Part shown: piece after piece, positions 7,484-15,711 of the stretch
How positions within the stretch are numbered: the first letter of the stretch is position 1
Layout: each line of letters opens with the position of its first letter
DNA from: Ruminococcus sp. UBA4240
GTDB taxonomy: Bacteria; Bacillota; Clostridia; Oscillospirales; Ruminococcaceae
Assembly: GCA_002395525.1 (NCBI GenBank)
Contig: DGXE01000054.1
Span: 1-32,223, forward strand
Direction of reading: 5' to 3'
Length of the DNA stretch: 32,223 nucleotides
The notes under the pieces: model-generated
What the model was told of the DNA's origin: nothing
What the model saw: only the letters and a program-made list of their open reading frames with translations
Databases searched by the model: none
Program-made: the position numbers and the translations under genes

Positions 7484-8848
7484 ATGGGAATATTTGAGAT
7501 CATACTTCTGTCTGTTGGTCTTGCCATGGATGCCTTTGCGGTATCGGTGTGCAAGGGGCTTGCGGCTAAGAAAGCAGGCTGGAAAGAACGCCTGTTGTGC
7601 GGCGGATGGTTCGGCTTCTTTCAGGGGGCAATGCCATTCGCAGGATATATGGTAGGCACGGGATTCCGCTCCCTGTTCGATGTCATCGCTCCATGGCTCA
7701 CCTTTATACTGCTGTCGGTCATCGGCGGCAATATGGTCAGGGAGGCATTTTCCTCAGAAGAGGAGGAGACAAAGAGCGGCTTTGACATAAAGACCATGCT
7801 GGGGCTTGCTGTAGCCACCAGCATAGATGCCCTTGCAGTGGGCTTTACCTTCGTAGGTATGCCCGCAAGGCTCATAAATGCGGGGGATATAATAAACACT
7901 CTGCTTGCCTGCATTATCATTGGTGTCATCACGTTTTTGCTGTCGGCAGTGGGAGTGCAGGTGGGACACAGCTTCGGCATCCGCTACAAGTCAGGTGCCG
8001 AGGTCATGGGCGGCACCATACTGATATTCATAGGGCTCAATGCCATAAGAGGATTTCTTGACAGCTCCGGTGCCACCGAGGATCAGGACACCATATTCGG
8101 TCTGCTCATCCCCTTCCTTGGCACCATAATGGGCGCAGCGGCAGTGTATGCGGGGAAAAGGCGGCTGTCCGACAAGATCCGTGTGATACTTGCGGGCACA
8201 AGCGCCGGGATAATGTTCTCCGTGGCTGTATGGGCGCTGCTGGGGCTTTCCACAAAGGGCTTTGCCGTGGGCGGCAGCAGCGTGCTGCCTGTGTTTCTGA
8301 GCTTCTGCGCAGGGGCTGTGGTTCAGTATCTTCTTGACCACTCCATCCCCCACACCCATGCCTTCACCGAGCTTACCGAGGGACCCGAAAGCCGCCTTGG
8401 CACAAATGTCAAGGTCATGCTCTCCGAGGTGATACACCATGTGCCCGAGGGAATGGCAATCGGCGCTGTTTATGCAGGGCTGTTCCTGCGCACAGACTGG
8501 ATATCCGTCCCAACAGCCATGATCATGGCTGTGGCAATGGCAGTCCAGAACTTCCCGGAGGCGCTGTTTGTGTCCATGCCCCTTCGTGACAAGGGAACAG
8601 GCAAGGGCACCGCCTTTCTTATGGGCGTGGTATCCGGAGCCCCTGTGCCCCTGATGGGTGTGGTCACAGTTATTGCCACAGTGCTCTTCCCCTTCCTCCT
8701 GCCCTACATCATGGCAATGGCGGGAGGTGCCATGATATTCACCATCATCGAGGAAATGCCCATGATGGCGGAGGAGGGCGACAACGACAAGGGCACCCTT
8801 GCCTTTGTCATCTCCTTTGCGGTCATGATGCTGCTGATAAATATGTAG
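7484..8848 (+). CDS. MntP-like manganese exporter fused to a ZIP-family metal transporter
   Basis: One uninterrupted 454-residue frame holds two transporter families. Residues 1-192 match MntP (YebN), a six-helix Mn(II) efflux pump, with its paired motifs GLAMDAFAVS (D16) and SIDALAVG (D115). Residues about 204-454 match the ZIP family: a His-bearing loop DHSIPHTHAF (285-294), the helix-4 signature HHVPEGMAIG (318-327), the helix-5 signature QNFPEALFVSMPLR (355-368) and a helix-6 EE pair (423-424). A short linker (DSSGATEDQD) joins them. The start is the ATG at 7484, with GAGGGGA just upstream; the ATG at 7451 lies inside the terminator stem and lacks a ribosome binding site. MntP exports Mn(II), whereas ZIP proteins usually bring divalent metals into the cytosol, so the net direction and metal cannot be read from sequence. 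Confidence 0.9.
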   Translation: MGIFEIILLSVGLAMDAFAVSVCKGLAAKKAGWKERLLCGGWFGFFQGAMPFAGYMVGTGFRSLFDVIAPWLTFILLSVIGGNMVREAFSSEEEETKSGFDIKTMLGLAVATSIDALAVGFTFVGMPARLINAGDIINTLLACIIIGVITFLLSAVGVQVGHSFGIRYKSGAEVMGGTILIFIGLNAIRGFLDSSGATEDQDTIFGLLIPFLGTIMGAAAVYAGKRRLSDKIRVILAGTSAGIMFSVAVWALLGLSTKGFAVGGSSVLPVFLSFCAGAVVQYLLDHSIPHTHAFTELTEGPESRLGTNVKVMLSEVIHHVPEGMAIGAVYAGLFLRTDWISVPTAMIMAVAMAVQNFPEALFVSMPLRDKGTGKGTAFLMGVVSGAPVPLMGVVTVIATVLFPFLLPYIMAMAGGAMIFTIIEEMPMMAEEGDNDKGTLAFVISFAVMMLLINM

Positions 8849-8867
8849 GACATCTCTGTACAACATA

Positions 8868-8903
8868 CAGCCCCCGGGGTCATCCCGGGGGCTGATTTAT
8901 TGT
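8868..8903 (+). terminator. Intrinsic terminator of the MntP-ZIP gene
   Basis: An 11-bp GC-rich stem (8868-8878 with 8884-8894; loop GTCAT) is followed by ATTTATTGTT. It lies between the convergent MntP-ZIP and nadA genes; the T-rich side favours the plus strand. Confidence 0.75.
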
Positions 8904-8911
8904 TAGGCTAC

Positions 8912-9823
8912 TTATCCCAGCTCCAGCATTACATCAATGCAGCGCTTTGCCTTTACACGGGTGTCCTCGTCGAGGATTATCTCCTCGCCTCCTGTGCCCT
9001 CAAGCACATCGAGCACCGAGCGCAAGGTGGTGAGCTTCATATTGGGGCAGATGCAGTTCTTTGACAGGGGGTAGAAATACCTGTCCGGATAGTCAAAGCC
9101 CAGGTGCTGAACTATGCTGTTCTCCGTGCCTATGATAAACTCCCTGCAGTCGCTCTTGGCAACATAGTTCATTATCCCCGTGGTGGAGCCTACATAGTCA
9201 GCCGCCTCCACAACAGTGGGGTCACATTCGGGATGCACAAGCAGCAGCGCATCCGGGTGCAGCTCCCTTGCGGTCTTTACGTTGAACAGGGACATAGCCG
9301 CATGATTGGGGCAGCCCCCCTTTATGAAAGCAAACTCCTTGCCGGGGCAGCGCTTTTTCACATAGTCACCCAGGTTGCAGTCAGGCACAAAGAGTATCTT
9401 GTCGCTTTCAAGCTTGTTGACGATAGACACCGCCGAGGATGAGGTGACGCACACGTCACACATGGTCTTTACCGCCGCAGAGGTGTTTATGTAGCATACC
9501 ACGGTGTGATCCGGGTACTGCTCCTTCAGCTTGGTGAGCAGGGGTATATCTATCTGATCCGCCATGGGACATCCAGCATCAGGCTCCGGGAGATACACCC
9601 TCTTCTCCGGGGAGAGCACCTTTACAGTCTCGCACATAAAACGAACACCGCACAGCATGACATTTTTGTTGCCGCACTTCTCCGCCTGCTGTGCCAGTCC
9701 GAAGGAATCCCCTGTAAAATCGGCTATCTCCAGTATGTCATGGGATTGATAGCAATGGGCAAGGATGAGAAAATCCTTTTCTTTTTTAAGCTCAACTATG
9801 CGCTGTTGTATATCAGTCAGCAT
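8912..9823 (-). CDS. nadA: Quinolinate synthase A
   Basis: NadA condenses iminoaspartate with dihydroxyacetone phosphate to quinolinate in NAD synthesis, using a [4Fe-4S] cluster. The 303 residues match the family. Visible motifs: LAHCYQSHDI near the N-terminus, CGVRFMCETVKVLSP, and the three cluster cysteines in CVTSS (C125), HPEC (C200) and CPNMK (C259). The frame extends to 9871, but the ATG at 9823 is chosen because AGAGG sits at proper spacing and the promoter would start RNA near 9873. No nadB or nadC is adjacent, so the iminoaspartate source and the next enzyme must be encoded elsewhere. Confidence 0.95.
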   Translation of the reverse strand: MLTDIQQRIVELKKEKDFLILAHCYQSHDILEIADFTGDSFGLAQQAEKCGNKNVMLCGVRFMCETVKVLSPEKRVYLPEPDAGCPMADQIDIPLLTKLKEQYPDHTVVCYINTSAAVKTMCDVCVTSSSAVSIVNKLESDKILFVPDCNLGDYVKKRCPGKEFAFIKGGCPNHAAMSLFNVKTARELHPDALLLVHPECDPTVVEAADYVGSTTGIMNYVAKSDCREFIIGTENSIVQHLGFDYPDRYFYPLSKNCICPNMKLTTLRSVLDVLEGTGGEEIILDEDTRVKAKRCIDVMLELG

Positions 9824-9879
9824 ACATAACCCTCTTTTGTAGTTCATAGTCCGGGATGAACATGGTTTCATACATAGTT

Positions 9880-9909
9880 ATTATACCACAAATACTATGG
9901 CTAATTCAA
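9880..9909 (-). promoter_or_regulatory. Sigma-A promoter of nadA
   Basis: Minus strand: TTGAAT (9909-9904), 18-bp spacer, TATAAT (9885-9880). Confidence 0.65.
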
Positions 9910-9960
9910 CAGCATAGAAATAAATTCATAGATTTTTTAAATAATGTAAATCTTGTGCCA

Positions 9961-10000
9961 TGATAAAAGCTCTCCCTCCGCCATATGACGGAGGGAGAGC
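9961..10000 (-). terminator. Intrinsic terminator of the ABC transporter operon
   Basis: A perfect 12-bp stem, GCTCTCCCTCCG/CGGAGGGAGAGC (9969-9980 with 9989-10000), is followed on the minus strand by TTTTATCA. It lies 22 bp past the stop codon of the solute-binding protein. Confidence 0.9.
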
Positions 10001-10022
10001 ACTGTTATGCGATGTAAAAGGC

Positions 10023-11903
10023 TCAGCCTCTTACAGGCTCTTCAAGAGCATTTCTGTTGGCAGCATCCTGTTCGCACTTGGCAAGGCACTGACCCTGGGG
10101 ATCGTACTCATTTACCTGCTTTATCATGTCTGCCACGATCTTTTCGTACTCCTCATCGCTCTTTGCATACAGAGCCTTCCAGGAGTTGGTGACGATGCAG
10201 TCTGCCACCTGGCTCCAGATGACCTTCAGCTCGTCGGAGGTCTCGCCCTCAGCCCATGATGTGCCCGGGGCGATCTTGTGGTTCACGCTGTCCATGTACT
10301 CCTGTGAGTTGTATGCGCCGTTTGCCCATGTTCTCCAGTCGGAGAGGATGTCATAGGTAGCATCGTGTCTTCTGGAGATCCAGTTGTCGGCATTGTAGGT
10401 CTCACCGTTGGAGTCGGGGTTGGAAGCATCCTTTGACCAGGTGGTGTTGTTTGCCTGGAAGGTGCCGTCGTTGAAGGAGCCGCCGCCCCATTCGGAAGGC
10501 ATAGTGGTGCCCTTGCGGTCGGTGTAGCACTTTTCGCCCAGCTCTGTCAGGCAGGAATTGCCGTTCTCGTCATAGTACCAGCAGCCGTTGTTGTCCTCAT
10601 CCTTGGGGCCGTAGAGGTAGGTCATGTAGCCCTCGGGAGTGGTGAGCCAGTTGATGATAGCCATGCACAGCTCGGGATACTCGGTGGTAGCGCCTATTGT
10701 CCATACTCTGTTGCCGCCAAGCACGTTCATGCCGTAGCAGAGCGGTGTTGCATCAGAGGGTACTACGGGGTACATTGCAGTACCTGCGGAAAGGTGGTTC
10801 TCGGTGTTGTAGAGAGCGGAGCCGGCATAGTCGAATATTGAGAAGAATACGCCGCCTGCGGTCACCTTTTCGCTCATCTCGTTGTAGGTCTGTGTCATGG
10901 AGTTGGGATCGATAAGGCCTGCCTGATAGCACTTGTTGAAGAACTTCAGGGAGTTGAGATAGGGGCCGTTCTCTTCAAGGGCATAGTGGTATGTGCCGTT
11001 GTCGCAGTCATACAGACCGAAGCCCAGCTCATCATAGCCCCAGTAGCAGGTTGCAAATGCCTTTACATACATGACCATGTTGCCGTCCCAGTCGGGCCAC
11101 AGGCTCATTGCATAGGTCTCGTTGCCGTTTTCGTCCTTGGGGCAGATCTCCTTCATCTGGACGAATACGTTGTACAGGTCATCAAGGCTGTTCATCTCGG
11201 GGTAGTTCAGCTGCTTGTACAGATCCCAGCGTATATCCATGGTGTAGAAGAATGCCTCGTGATCCTCTGTGGATGTGGCTACATTGTGGCCGAAGCCGTA
11301 CAGCACGTCCCCTGCGCCTATATCCTTGTTGAGGTTCTTGTTGTTCTGCAGGGCATAGGGCATATTGTCCCTTGTGTAGGAGCCGTACTCATCTATCATG
11401 CCGTACTTGTTCCAGTCAAACAGCATACCGCCTGTTGCCGCACGCTTGTAGTTGTCCCCTGTGGAGCCGAACACTACTATGTCACCCAGGTTGCCTGATT
11501 CCATACGGGTGTCAAAGGTGCCGCTGGACTCGGGGATGATGGTAAGCTCCGCATTGAACTTCCTCTTCATTACCTCTGCAAACCAGCCGGTGAGCTTTCC
11601 GTTGTAGTTTGCAAGCTCGGAGAATACTGTGAGCTGGATAAGGTCATCCGTGCCGTACAGCTCCTTGAAGTAGTCCGCATCGTGTATCTGCTCGGGAGTG
11701 CCTGCGTTCTCATTGGTGGTGACTTCCATAGAGGTAGTCTCGGCAGTCTCCCCTGCAGGTGCGGTGGTTTCCTCCCCTGCCTGTGCGGCAGTGGTGGTGT
11801 CATCACCGCCGTCCTCATAGGTGGCAGTGGTGGTGCAGGCGGTCATGATACCGGCGGCAAGTGTCACCGACATCAGCCCTGCAAGTGCTCTTTTAAGTTT
11901 CAT
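10023..11903 (-). CDS. Extracellular solute-binding lipoprotein of an ABC transporter (sugar/oligosaccharide type)
   Basis: A 626-residue surface lipoprotein. Residues 1-22 are a lipoprotein signal (KRALAGLMSVTLAAGIMTAC, lipid on C23), then a Thr/Glu-rich linker to about residue 65, then a large type-I-like binding protein (FNAELTIIPESSGTFDTRMESGN and NWLTTPEGYMTYLYGP are typical of the family 1 group). It is longer than ordinary sugar-binding proteins (about 430), like the LplA/YtcQ branch. The start is ATG 11903, with a perfect AAGGAGG eight bases upstream; upstream in-frame codons lack one. It is the last gene of the operon, after two permeases, and is followed by a strong terminator. The ligand is not deducible; a plant oligosaccharide is likely from the locus. 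Confidence 0.9.
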   Translation of the reverse strand: MKLKRALAGLMSVTLAAGIMTACTTTATYEDGGDDTTTAAQAGEETTAPAGETAETTSMEVTTNENAGTPEQIHDADYFKELYGTDDLIQLTVFSELANYNGKLTGWFAEVMKRKFNAELTIIPESSGTFDTRMESGNLGDIVVFGSTGDNYKRAATGGMLFDWNKYGMIDEYGSYTRDNMPYALQNNKNLNKDIGAGDVLYGFGHNVATSTEDHEAFFYTMDIRWDLYKQLNYPEMNSLDDLYNVFVQMKEICPKDENGNETYAMSLWPDWDGNMVMYVKAFATCYWGYDELGFGLYDCDNGTYHYALEENGPYLNSLKFFNKCYQAGLIDPNSMTQTYNEMSEKVTAGGVFFSIFDYAGSALYNTENHLSAGTAMYPVVPSDATPLCYGMNVLGGNRVWTIGATTEYPELCMAIINWLTTPEGYMTYLYGPKDEDNNGCWYYDENGNSCLTELGEKCYTDRKGTTMPSEWGGGSFNDGTFQANNTTWSKDASNPDSNGETYNADNWISRRHDATYDILSDWRTWANGAYNSQEYMDSVNHKIAPGTSWAEGETSDELKVIWSQVADCIVTNSWKALYAKSDEEYEKIVADMIKQVNEYDPQGQCLAKCEQDAANRNALEEPVRG

Positions 11904-11947
11904 AAATTTCCTCCTTAAACTCATGTTTGAGTTGAGATGCCTTTGTA

Positions 11948-12874
11948 TCAGCCCTTTACGGCGCCCAGCATAAGTCCCTTCTCAAAATATCTCTGCATGA
12001 AGGGATATACGCAGAGGATGGGGATGATAGTTACCATGGATATGGTGTACTGGATTATCTTGGTGTTGAGGGACGATGCGATATTGGATGCATCACCCGA
12101 GGACAGCACCGCACCGATGTTGGACGACTGGTTGAGATAGATGTACAGCCTGTGCTGCAGGGTCTGGAGCGCCGGGGAATCCGCATTGAGGATAAGGGAA
12201 TCCTGGAAGGAGTTCCAGTGCCCCACTGCGCCGAATATGGCAATAGTCGCAAGTATGGGCTTGCACAGCGGCCATATTATCTTCAGGTAGATCGTCCAGT
12301 AGGATGCCCCGTCTATATATGCACTCTCCTCTATCTCACCGGGTATGGACTCGATGTAGGTCTTTACCAGTATGATGTTGTATGGGGATACGATACCGGG
12401 TATGATGTATGCCCAGAAGTTGTTGGTAAGTCCCAGGGATGCCATATTCAGGTACCAGGGGATAAGGCCTGCATTGAAGTACATGGTGACTACCAGCAGT
12501 CTGTACCAGAGCTGTCTGTGCCACATCTCGCTCTTTGTTACAAGATAGCCTGCCAGGGATGATACGAACACCATCAGGGCAGTGCCAAGCACCGTCCTCA
12601 GCACCGTTATGAGCACGGACTGCCAGAAATCCGACAGCTTTATCATCACCGCATAGTTTGAAAGGGTGAGCCCATGGGGTATGAGGGTTATCTTTCCCGC
12701 TGTAACAAGGGCAGGGTCTGATATGGTGTTGATGAAGATATAATAGAAGGGGAAGATGCATGAGAACGTGAACAGGCCGAAGAACAGATAGTTGAGTATA
12801 TCAAATATGATGTCCCCCGCCGTCTTTTTCTCGACTATGCCGCCTGATTCCCTTATAGCAGAAATATCAGCCAT
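11948..12874 (-). CDS. Carbohydrate ABC transporter permease (LplC/YtcP-like)
   Basis: An inner-membrane permease of 308 residues, close to the normal MalG-like length. A first helix lies at about 30-50 (YLFFGLFTFSCIFPFYYIFI); the cytoplasmic EAA loop that docks on the ATPase is EESAYIDGASYWTIYLKIIW (182-201). The C-terminus FEKGLMLGAVKG is characteristic of this subfamily. The frame opens with GTG at 12883, but the AGGGGG just upstream fits the ATG at 12874 (MADISAIRESGG) far better. The gene starts 13 bp after the first permease ends, so the two are translated as a pair. No ATPase gene is nearby; a shared MsmK-type ATPase elsewhere is expected. Confidence 0.93.
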   Translation of the reverse strand: MADISAIRESGGIVEKKTAGDIIFDILNYLFFGLFTFSCIFPFYYIFINTISDPALVTAGKITLIPHGLTLSNYAVMIKLSDFWQSVLITVLRTVLGTALMVFVSSLAGYLVTKSEMWHRQLWYRLLVVTMYFNAGLIPWYLNMASLGLTNNFWAYIIPGIVSPYNIILVKTYIESIPGEIEESAYIDGASYWTIYLKIIWPLCKPILATIAIFGAVGHWNSFQDSLILNADSPALQTLQHRLYIYLNQSSNIGAVLSSGDASNIASSLNTKIIQYTISMVTIIPILCVYPFMQRYFEKGLMLGAVKG

Positions 12875-12887
12875 ATCATGCACCCCC

Positions 12888-14390
12888 TTATACTATGCTT
12901 TCTCCGCGCACAGCCTTTGAGATGCCGTTTGCGCCGAAGAGCAGTATCACGCTGATTATAGACTTGGACATACCCACAACCGTTGACAGGGGTATGGAGC
13001 CGTCACCGATACCGATGTTGTATACGTACAGGTCGAGCACCTGTATCATTTCCTTGTTGGCGGCATTGGTGAATACCAGGTACTGATCCATGCCGTTGGA
13101 AAGGATGTTGGCTATGGACATGAGCAGCAGCACCATGAATGTGGGGATAAGCTCCGGTATGGTGATGTACCACATCTTTGCAAAGCGCCCTGCGCCGTCG
13201 ACCGTGGCTGCCTCATACAGGCCCTGATCAATGCCGGATATGGAAGCCACATATATGATAGCGCTCCAGCCTGTGCCCTTCCACATTCCCCAGGCGAGCA
13301 TCTTCAGCCACATATGTCCCGTTTCCATAAGGTAGTTGGTGTTGTATACACCGGCATCGTTCATGCTCTTGAGGAAGGTGTTCACAAATCCGTCGGTGTA
13401 GAACAGTGCATATGCCACTGCATAAACAAGCACCCATGAAATGAAGTTGGGTATGGTGGTGAAGGTCTGTACGATGCGTCTGAAGGGACCGTTCTTTATC
13501 TCAGCAAGGAAAATGGCGAATACCATAGGCACCCAGCTTGTGAGTATGCCCAGGGAGCTCATGGCAAGGGTGTTCTTGAGCACTCTTACGATGTCACGCC
13601 TTGTTGCCGCATTGGAAAAAAGCTGGCCGAACCACTTGAAGCCCACAAACTTCTCCATGGTGAGGCTGTCGCCTGCCTTGTAGTCAAAGAAGGCATATCT
13701 CCATCCGAACAGGGGCAGGTAGCTGAACACGAATGCCAGTGCCACAACAGGCAGCATCATGAGGAAGAGCTGATACTTGGGCTTCATCTCAAAGTAAGCC
13801 TCAGAGGGCTTTGTGATGATAAGCGCACACACTGCTACAGTGCATATCAGCATTATCACCGCAAGGGCAAGGTAAAGGTAGTTTATGCCCTGATACACGG
13901 GCGCTACCTCATCAAAGCCTGACTTGCCCGCAGTCCTTGCCTGTGCCACTATAGAGTTGAATATGTTCCTCATCCACACAAAGCAGAATATCTCAAGGGC
14001 TGCGCCCAGGAAAGAAGGAACAAGGCTCAGCTTCCTCAGCTTCAGGTTGCCCAGGGACATACACGCCCCTGCAATGGATATCACAACGGATACGACTATC
14101 ACAAGTGAGCACCATCTCAGTGCGCTGAAATGGGCAAGGTCAACAAGCCCGTATCGGACGGCTGTTCCGAACTGAGCCACTATCTTATCATATGAAACAG
14201 CACAGGTGAACAGCGACAGGTTCTTGTTCATAAGGGCTGTCATCCTTGCAGGGTTGAAGCCCGGGAAGAACAGCAGCACCACATTTGCTATAACAGCCGC
14301 ACGCAGGATCCAGTACACCTTGTCGGCGATCTTCTCCCCCGCAGAGCGTTCATCCACAGTCCTTGGATTTGCAGATACCGTTAAAGCCAT
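12888..14390 (-). CDS. ABC transporter permease (LplB-like) with an extra N-terminal four-helix region
   Basis: 500 residues, about 200 more than a usual MalF/LplB-like permease. Residues 205-500 are the canonical permease (KYQLFLMMLPVVALAFVFSY at the first helix; EAA loop YEAATVDGAGRFAKMWYITI at 392-411). Residues 1-200 add about four hydrophobic helices (near 30-45, 93-112, 122-140 and 170-193), split by a segment with no family I recognise. AGGAGG stands eight bases before the ATG at 14390. It is paired with the next permease and the binding lipoprotein in one operon. The extension is continuous with the core, with no internal start that has a good ribosome binding site, so it looks genuine. 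Confidence 0.9.
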   Translation of the reverse strand: MALTVSANPRTVDERSAGEKIADKVYWILRAAVIANVVLLFFPGFNPARMTALMNKNLSLFTCAVSYDKIVAQFGTAVRYGLVDLAHFSALRWCSLVIVVSVVISIAGACMSLGNLKLRKLSLVPSFLGAALEIFCFVWMRNIFNSIVAQARTAGKSGFDEVAPVYQGINYLYLALAVIMLICTVAVCALIITKPSEAYFEMKPKYQLFLMMLPVVALAFVFSYLPLFGWRYAFFDYKAGDSLTMEKFVGFKWFGQLFSNAATRRDIVRVLKNTLAMSSLGILTSWVPMVFAIFLAEIKNGPFRRIVQTFTTIPNFISWVLVYAVAYALFYTDGFVNTFLKSMNDAGVYNTNYLMETGHMWLKMLAWGMWKGTGWSAIIYVASISGIDQGLYEAATVDGAGRFAKMWYITIPELIPTFMVLLLMSIANILSNGMDQYLVFTNAANKEMIQVLDLYVYNIGIGDGSIPLSTVVGMSKSIISVILLFGANGISKAVRGESIV

Positions 14391-14434
14391 TCACATAACC
14401 TCCTTTTTACCAAAAACACATAACATTACAACAA

Positions 14435-14466
14435 TGCGCCCATGCCCTGCAGCGGGAATGGGCGCA
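14435..14466 (-). other. Intercistronic hairpin between surface-protein gene and permease genes
   Basis: TGCGCCCAT/ATGGGCGCA (14435-14443 with 14458-14466) forms a 9-bp stem, with a further CCC/GGG inside. The minus-strand sequence that follows is T-rich but has no clean U-run before the next ribosome binding site. It could be a partial terminator or a 3' stabiliser giving more surface protein than permease. Confidence 0.5.
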
Positions 14467-14488
14467 GATCACGCTTTGTGGTTTTGGC

Positions 14489-15268
14489 TTACTTTCTCTT
14501 CTTGGAGGATACAGCTGCAACAGCAGCAGCAGCCATTACAGCGCCGACTGCAACAGCAGATGCATTGCCGGTGGAAGCAGTGGTGGTAGTGCTGTCAGCA
14601 GCGGGAGCAGCCTCTTCTGCGGGAGCAGCCTCCTCAACTACCTCCTCAGCGGGTGCCTCTTCCTCAGCAGCGGCAGCGCCGTCGCCAAGACCGTTTACTG
14701 TGAACTTGATCTCGATGGAATCGGAGGGCATAACATAGCCGAAGAGTCCGTCGGACTTGCCAAGGTCATCATTCCAGATGTTGATAGCCATGGGCTGGAG
14801 GTATGTGGTCTCATCGGGGCTGAGATATGCCTCATCGAAGGTGTACTTTGTGGAGCCGTCGAAGATTATCTCAACGTCGCTGATGGTAGCACCGGAATCC
14901 AGAGGGATATCGGTGGAAACAAAGAGGAGGTTGAGTGTCTCGTCGGAGCCGAAGTCAAAGTCGCCGTCCAGCTTTACGGAATATGTGCCGTCGCCGGTGA
15001 TGGTGGCATCGGTGAAGTTACCGCCCTTGTCAACAGCGGTAGGGCCGTCCCAGCCTGTGAGGGTGTCGAAATATGCCCAGCCCTCGTCACTTGTGATGCC
15101 CTGACCGTACTGAGCCTCATTCCAGGCATTTCTGAAGGTGAAGCTTGCGGACTGGATACCGATATATGCGTGGTATTCCTCCTCAGCACGGGCAGCAGGA
15201 GCCATTGCCAGCAGAGAGCCGGTAAGAGCGGCTGCGGCAGCTACAGAAAGTATTCTTGATTTCTTCAT
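14489..15268 (-). CDS. Secreted surface protein with a predicted beta-rich domain and a C-terminal anchor-like tail
   Basis: 259 residues. A signal peptide (1-28, ending APAARA) is followed by a region of about 165 residues rich in aromatic and Asp/Gly residues (YHAYIGIQSASFTFRNAW; LNLLFVSTDIPLDSG; YLQPMAINIWNDD), which looks like an extracellular beta-sandwich. Then comes an Ala/Glu/Pro spacer (EEEAPAEEVVEEAAPAEE), a Thr run, STGNAS, a hydrophobic stretch and KKRK at the end. That tail resembles a cell-wall sorting signal, but LPXTG is absent. GGGAGAG precedes the ATG at 15268. It is the first gene of the transporter operon, so a glycan-binding partner of the transporter is the likely role. 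I do not recognise a named family. Confidence 0.8.
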   Translation of the reverse strand: MKKSRILSVAAAAALTGSLLAMAPAARAEEEYHAYIGIQSASFTFRNAWNEAQYGQGITSDEGWAYFDTLTGWDGPTAVDKGGNFTDATITGDGTYSVKLDGDFDFGSDETLNLLFVSTDIPLDSGATISDVEIIFDGSTKYTFDEAYLSPDETTYLQPMAINIWNDDLGKSDGLFGYVMPSDSIEIKFTVNGLGDGAAAAEEEAPAEEVVEEAAPAEEAAPAADSTTTTASTGNASAVAVGAVMAAAAVAAVSSKKRK

Positions 15269-15306
15269 AATGATCTCTCCCTTAATGTTTGGGTAATTTC
15301 CCCAAT

Positions 15307-15318
15307 TTAACAAGTTAA
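15307..15318. promoter_or_regulatory. Palindromic operator candidate at the transporter promoter
   Basis: TTAACAAGTTAA has perfect 5-bp half-sites around a 2-bp centre. It touches the -10 element and covers the expected transcription start, a position where a bound repressor would block initiation. Confidence 0.4.
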
Positions 15319-15347
15319 TATTACCACATTTTACCCGAAATAATCAA
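15318..15347 (-). promoter_or_regulatory. Promoter of the surface-protein/ABC transporter operon
   Basis: Minus strand: TTGATT (15347-15342), 18-bp spacer, TAATAT (15323-15318). It is weaker than the other promoters in the window, which fits a regulated operon. Confidence 0.55.
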
Positions 15348-15607
15348 CTGTCTTTTTCACCAAATCCACACAAATTATTATAGTCATTTTCACAATAAAA
15401 CCGGTCAGGCACTTGATCTGCGCCACATTCTGCGGGTAATACCCGCCGATTGTGCACTCCAGGGAATAGGTGTTAGGGAGCCAGGGGCTGGAAAGGCTGA
15501 CGGAGAATTGGCGGTTCTTTTCCTCTTTTTGCCGTAGCTGATACAATATAGAAAATGAGCCGATGCTGACTGAACCGAACCGGTAAAAACGGACAGGGAC
15601 AAAAAGC
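15348..15607. other. Non-coding stretch, no supported gene
   Basis: About 260 bp between the transporter promoter and an inverted repeat. An open minus-strand frame of up to 92 codons exists, but it begins at a GTG without a ribosome binding site and encodes nothing I recognise. It may be a decayed gene remnant. Confidence 0.4.
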
Positions 15608-15640
15608 ACCTCCTATGGTATAATAGAAACCATAGGAGGT
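15608..15640. terminator. 11-bp inverted repeat, probable second terminator after rpsT
   Basis: ACCTCCTATGG/CCATAGGAGGT (15608-15618 with 15630-15640) with an 11-nt loop. On the minus strand it is followed by GCTTTTTG, so it could act as a back-up terminator behind the one at 15652-15678. The loop carries TATAAT on the plus strand. Confidence 0.45.
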
Positions 15641-15651
15641 TTTGTACTACG

Positions 15652-15678
15652 AAAAAAAGCCGGAGCGATGCCCCGGCT
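15652..15678 (-). terminator. Intrinsic terminator of rpsT
   Basis: AGCCGG/CCGGCT (15658-15663 with 15673-15678) followed on the minus strand by seven T, 33 bp after the rpsT stop codon. Confidence 0.85.
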
Positions 15679-15711
15679 CTTAACGTTGTTACGCTTGTCT
15701 GTTCGCTGTGC

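Noticed and set aside
15331..15609. A 92-codon minus-strand frame
   Set aside because: Starts with GTG inside an inverted repeat, lacks a usable ribosome binding site and matches no family I know. Kept only as a possible decayed remnant.
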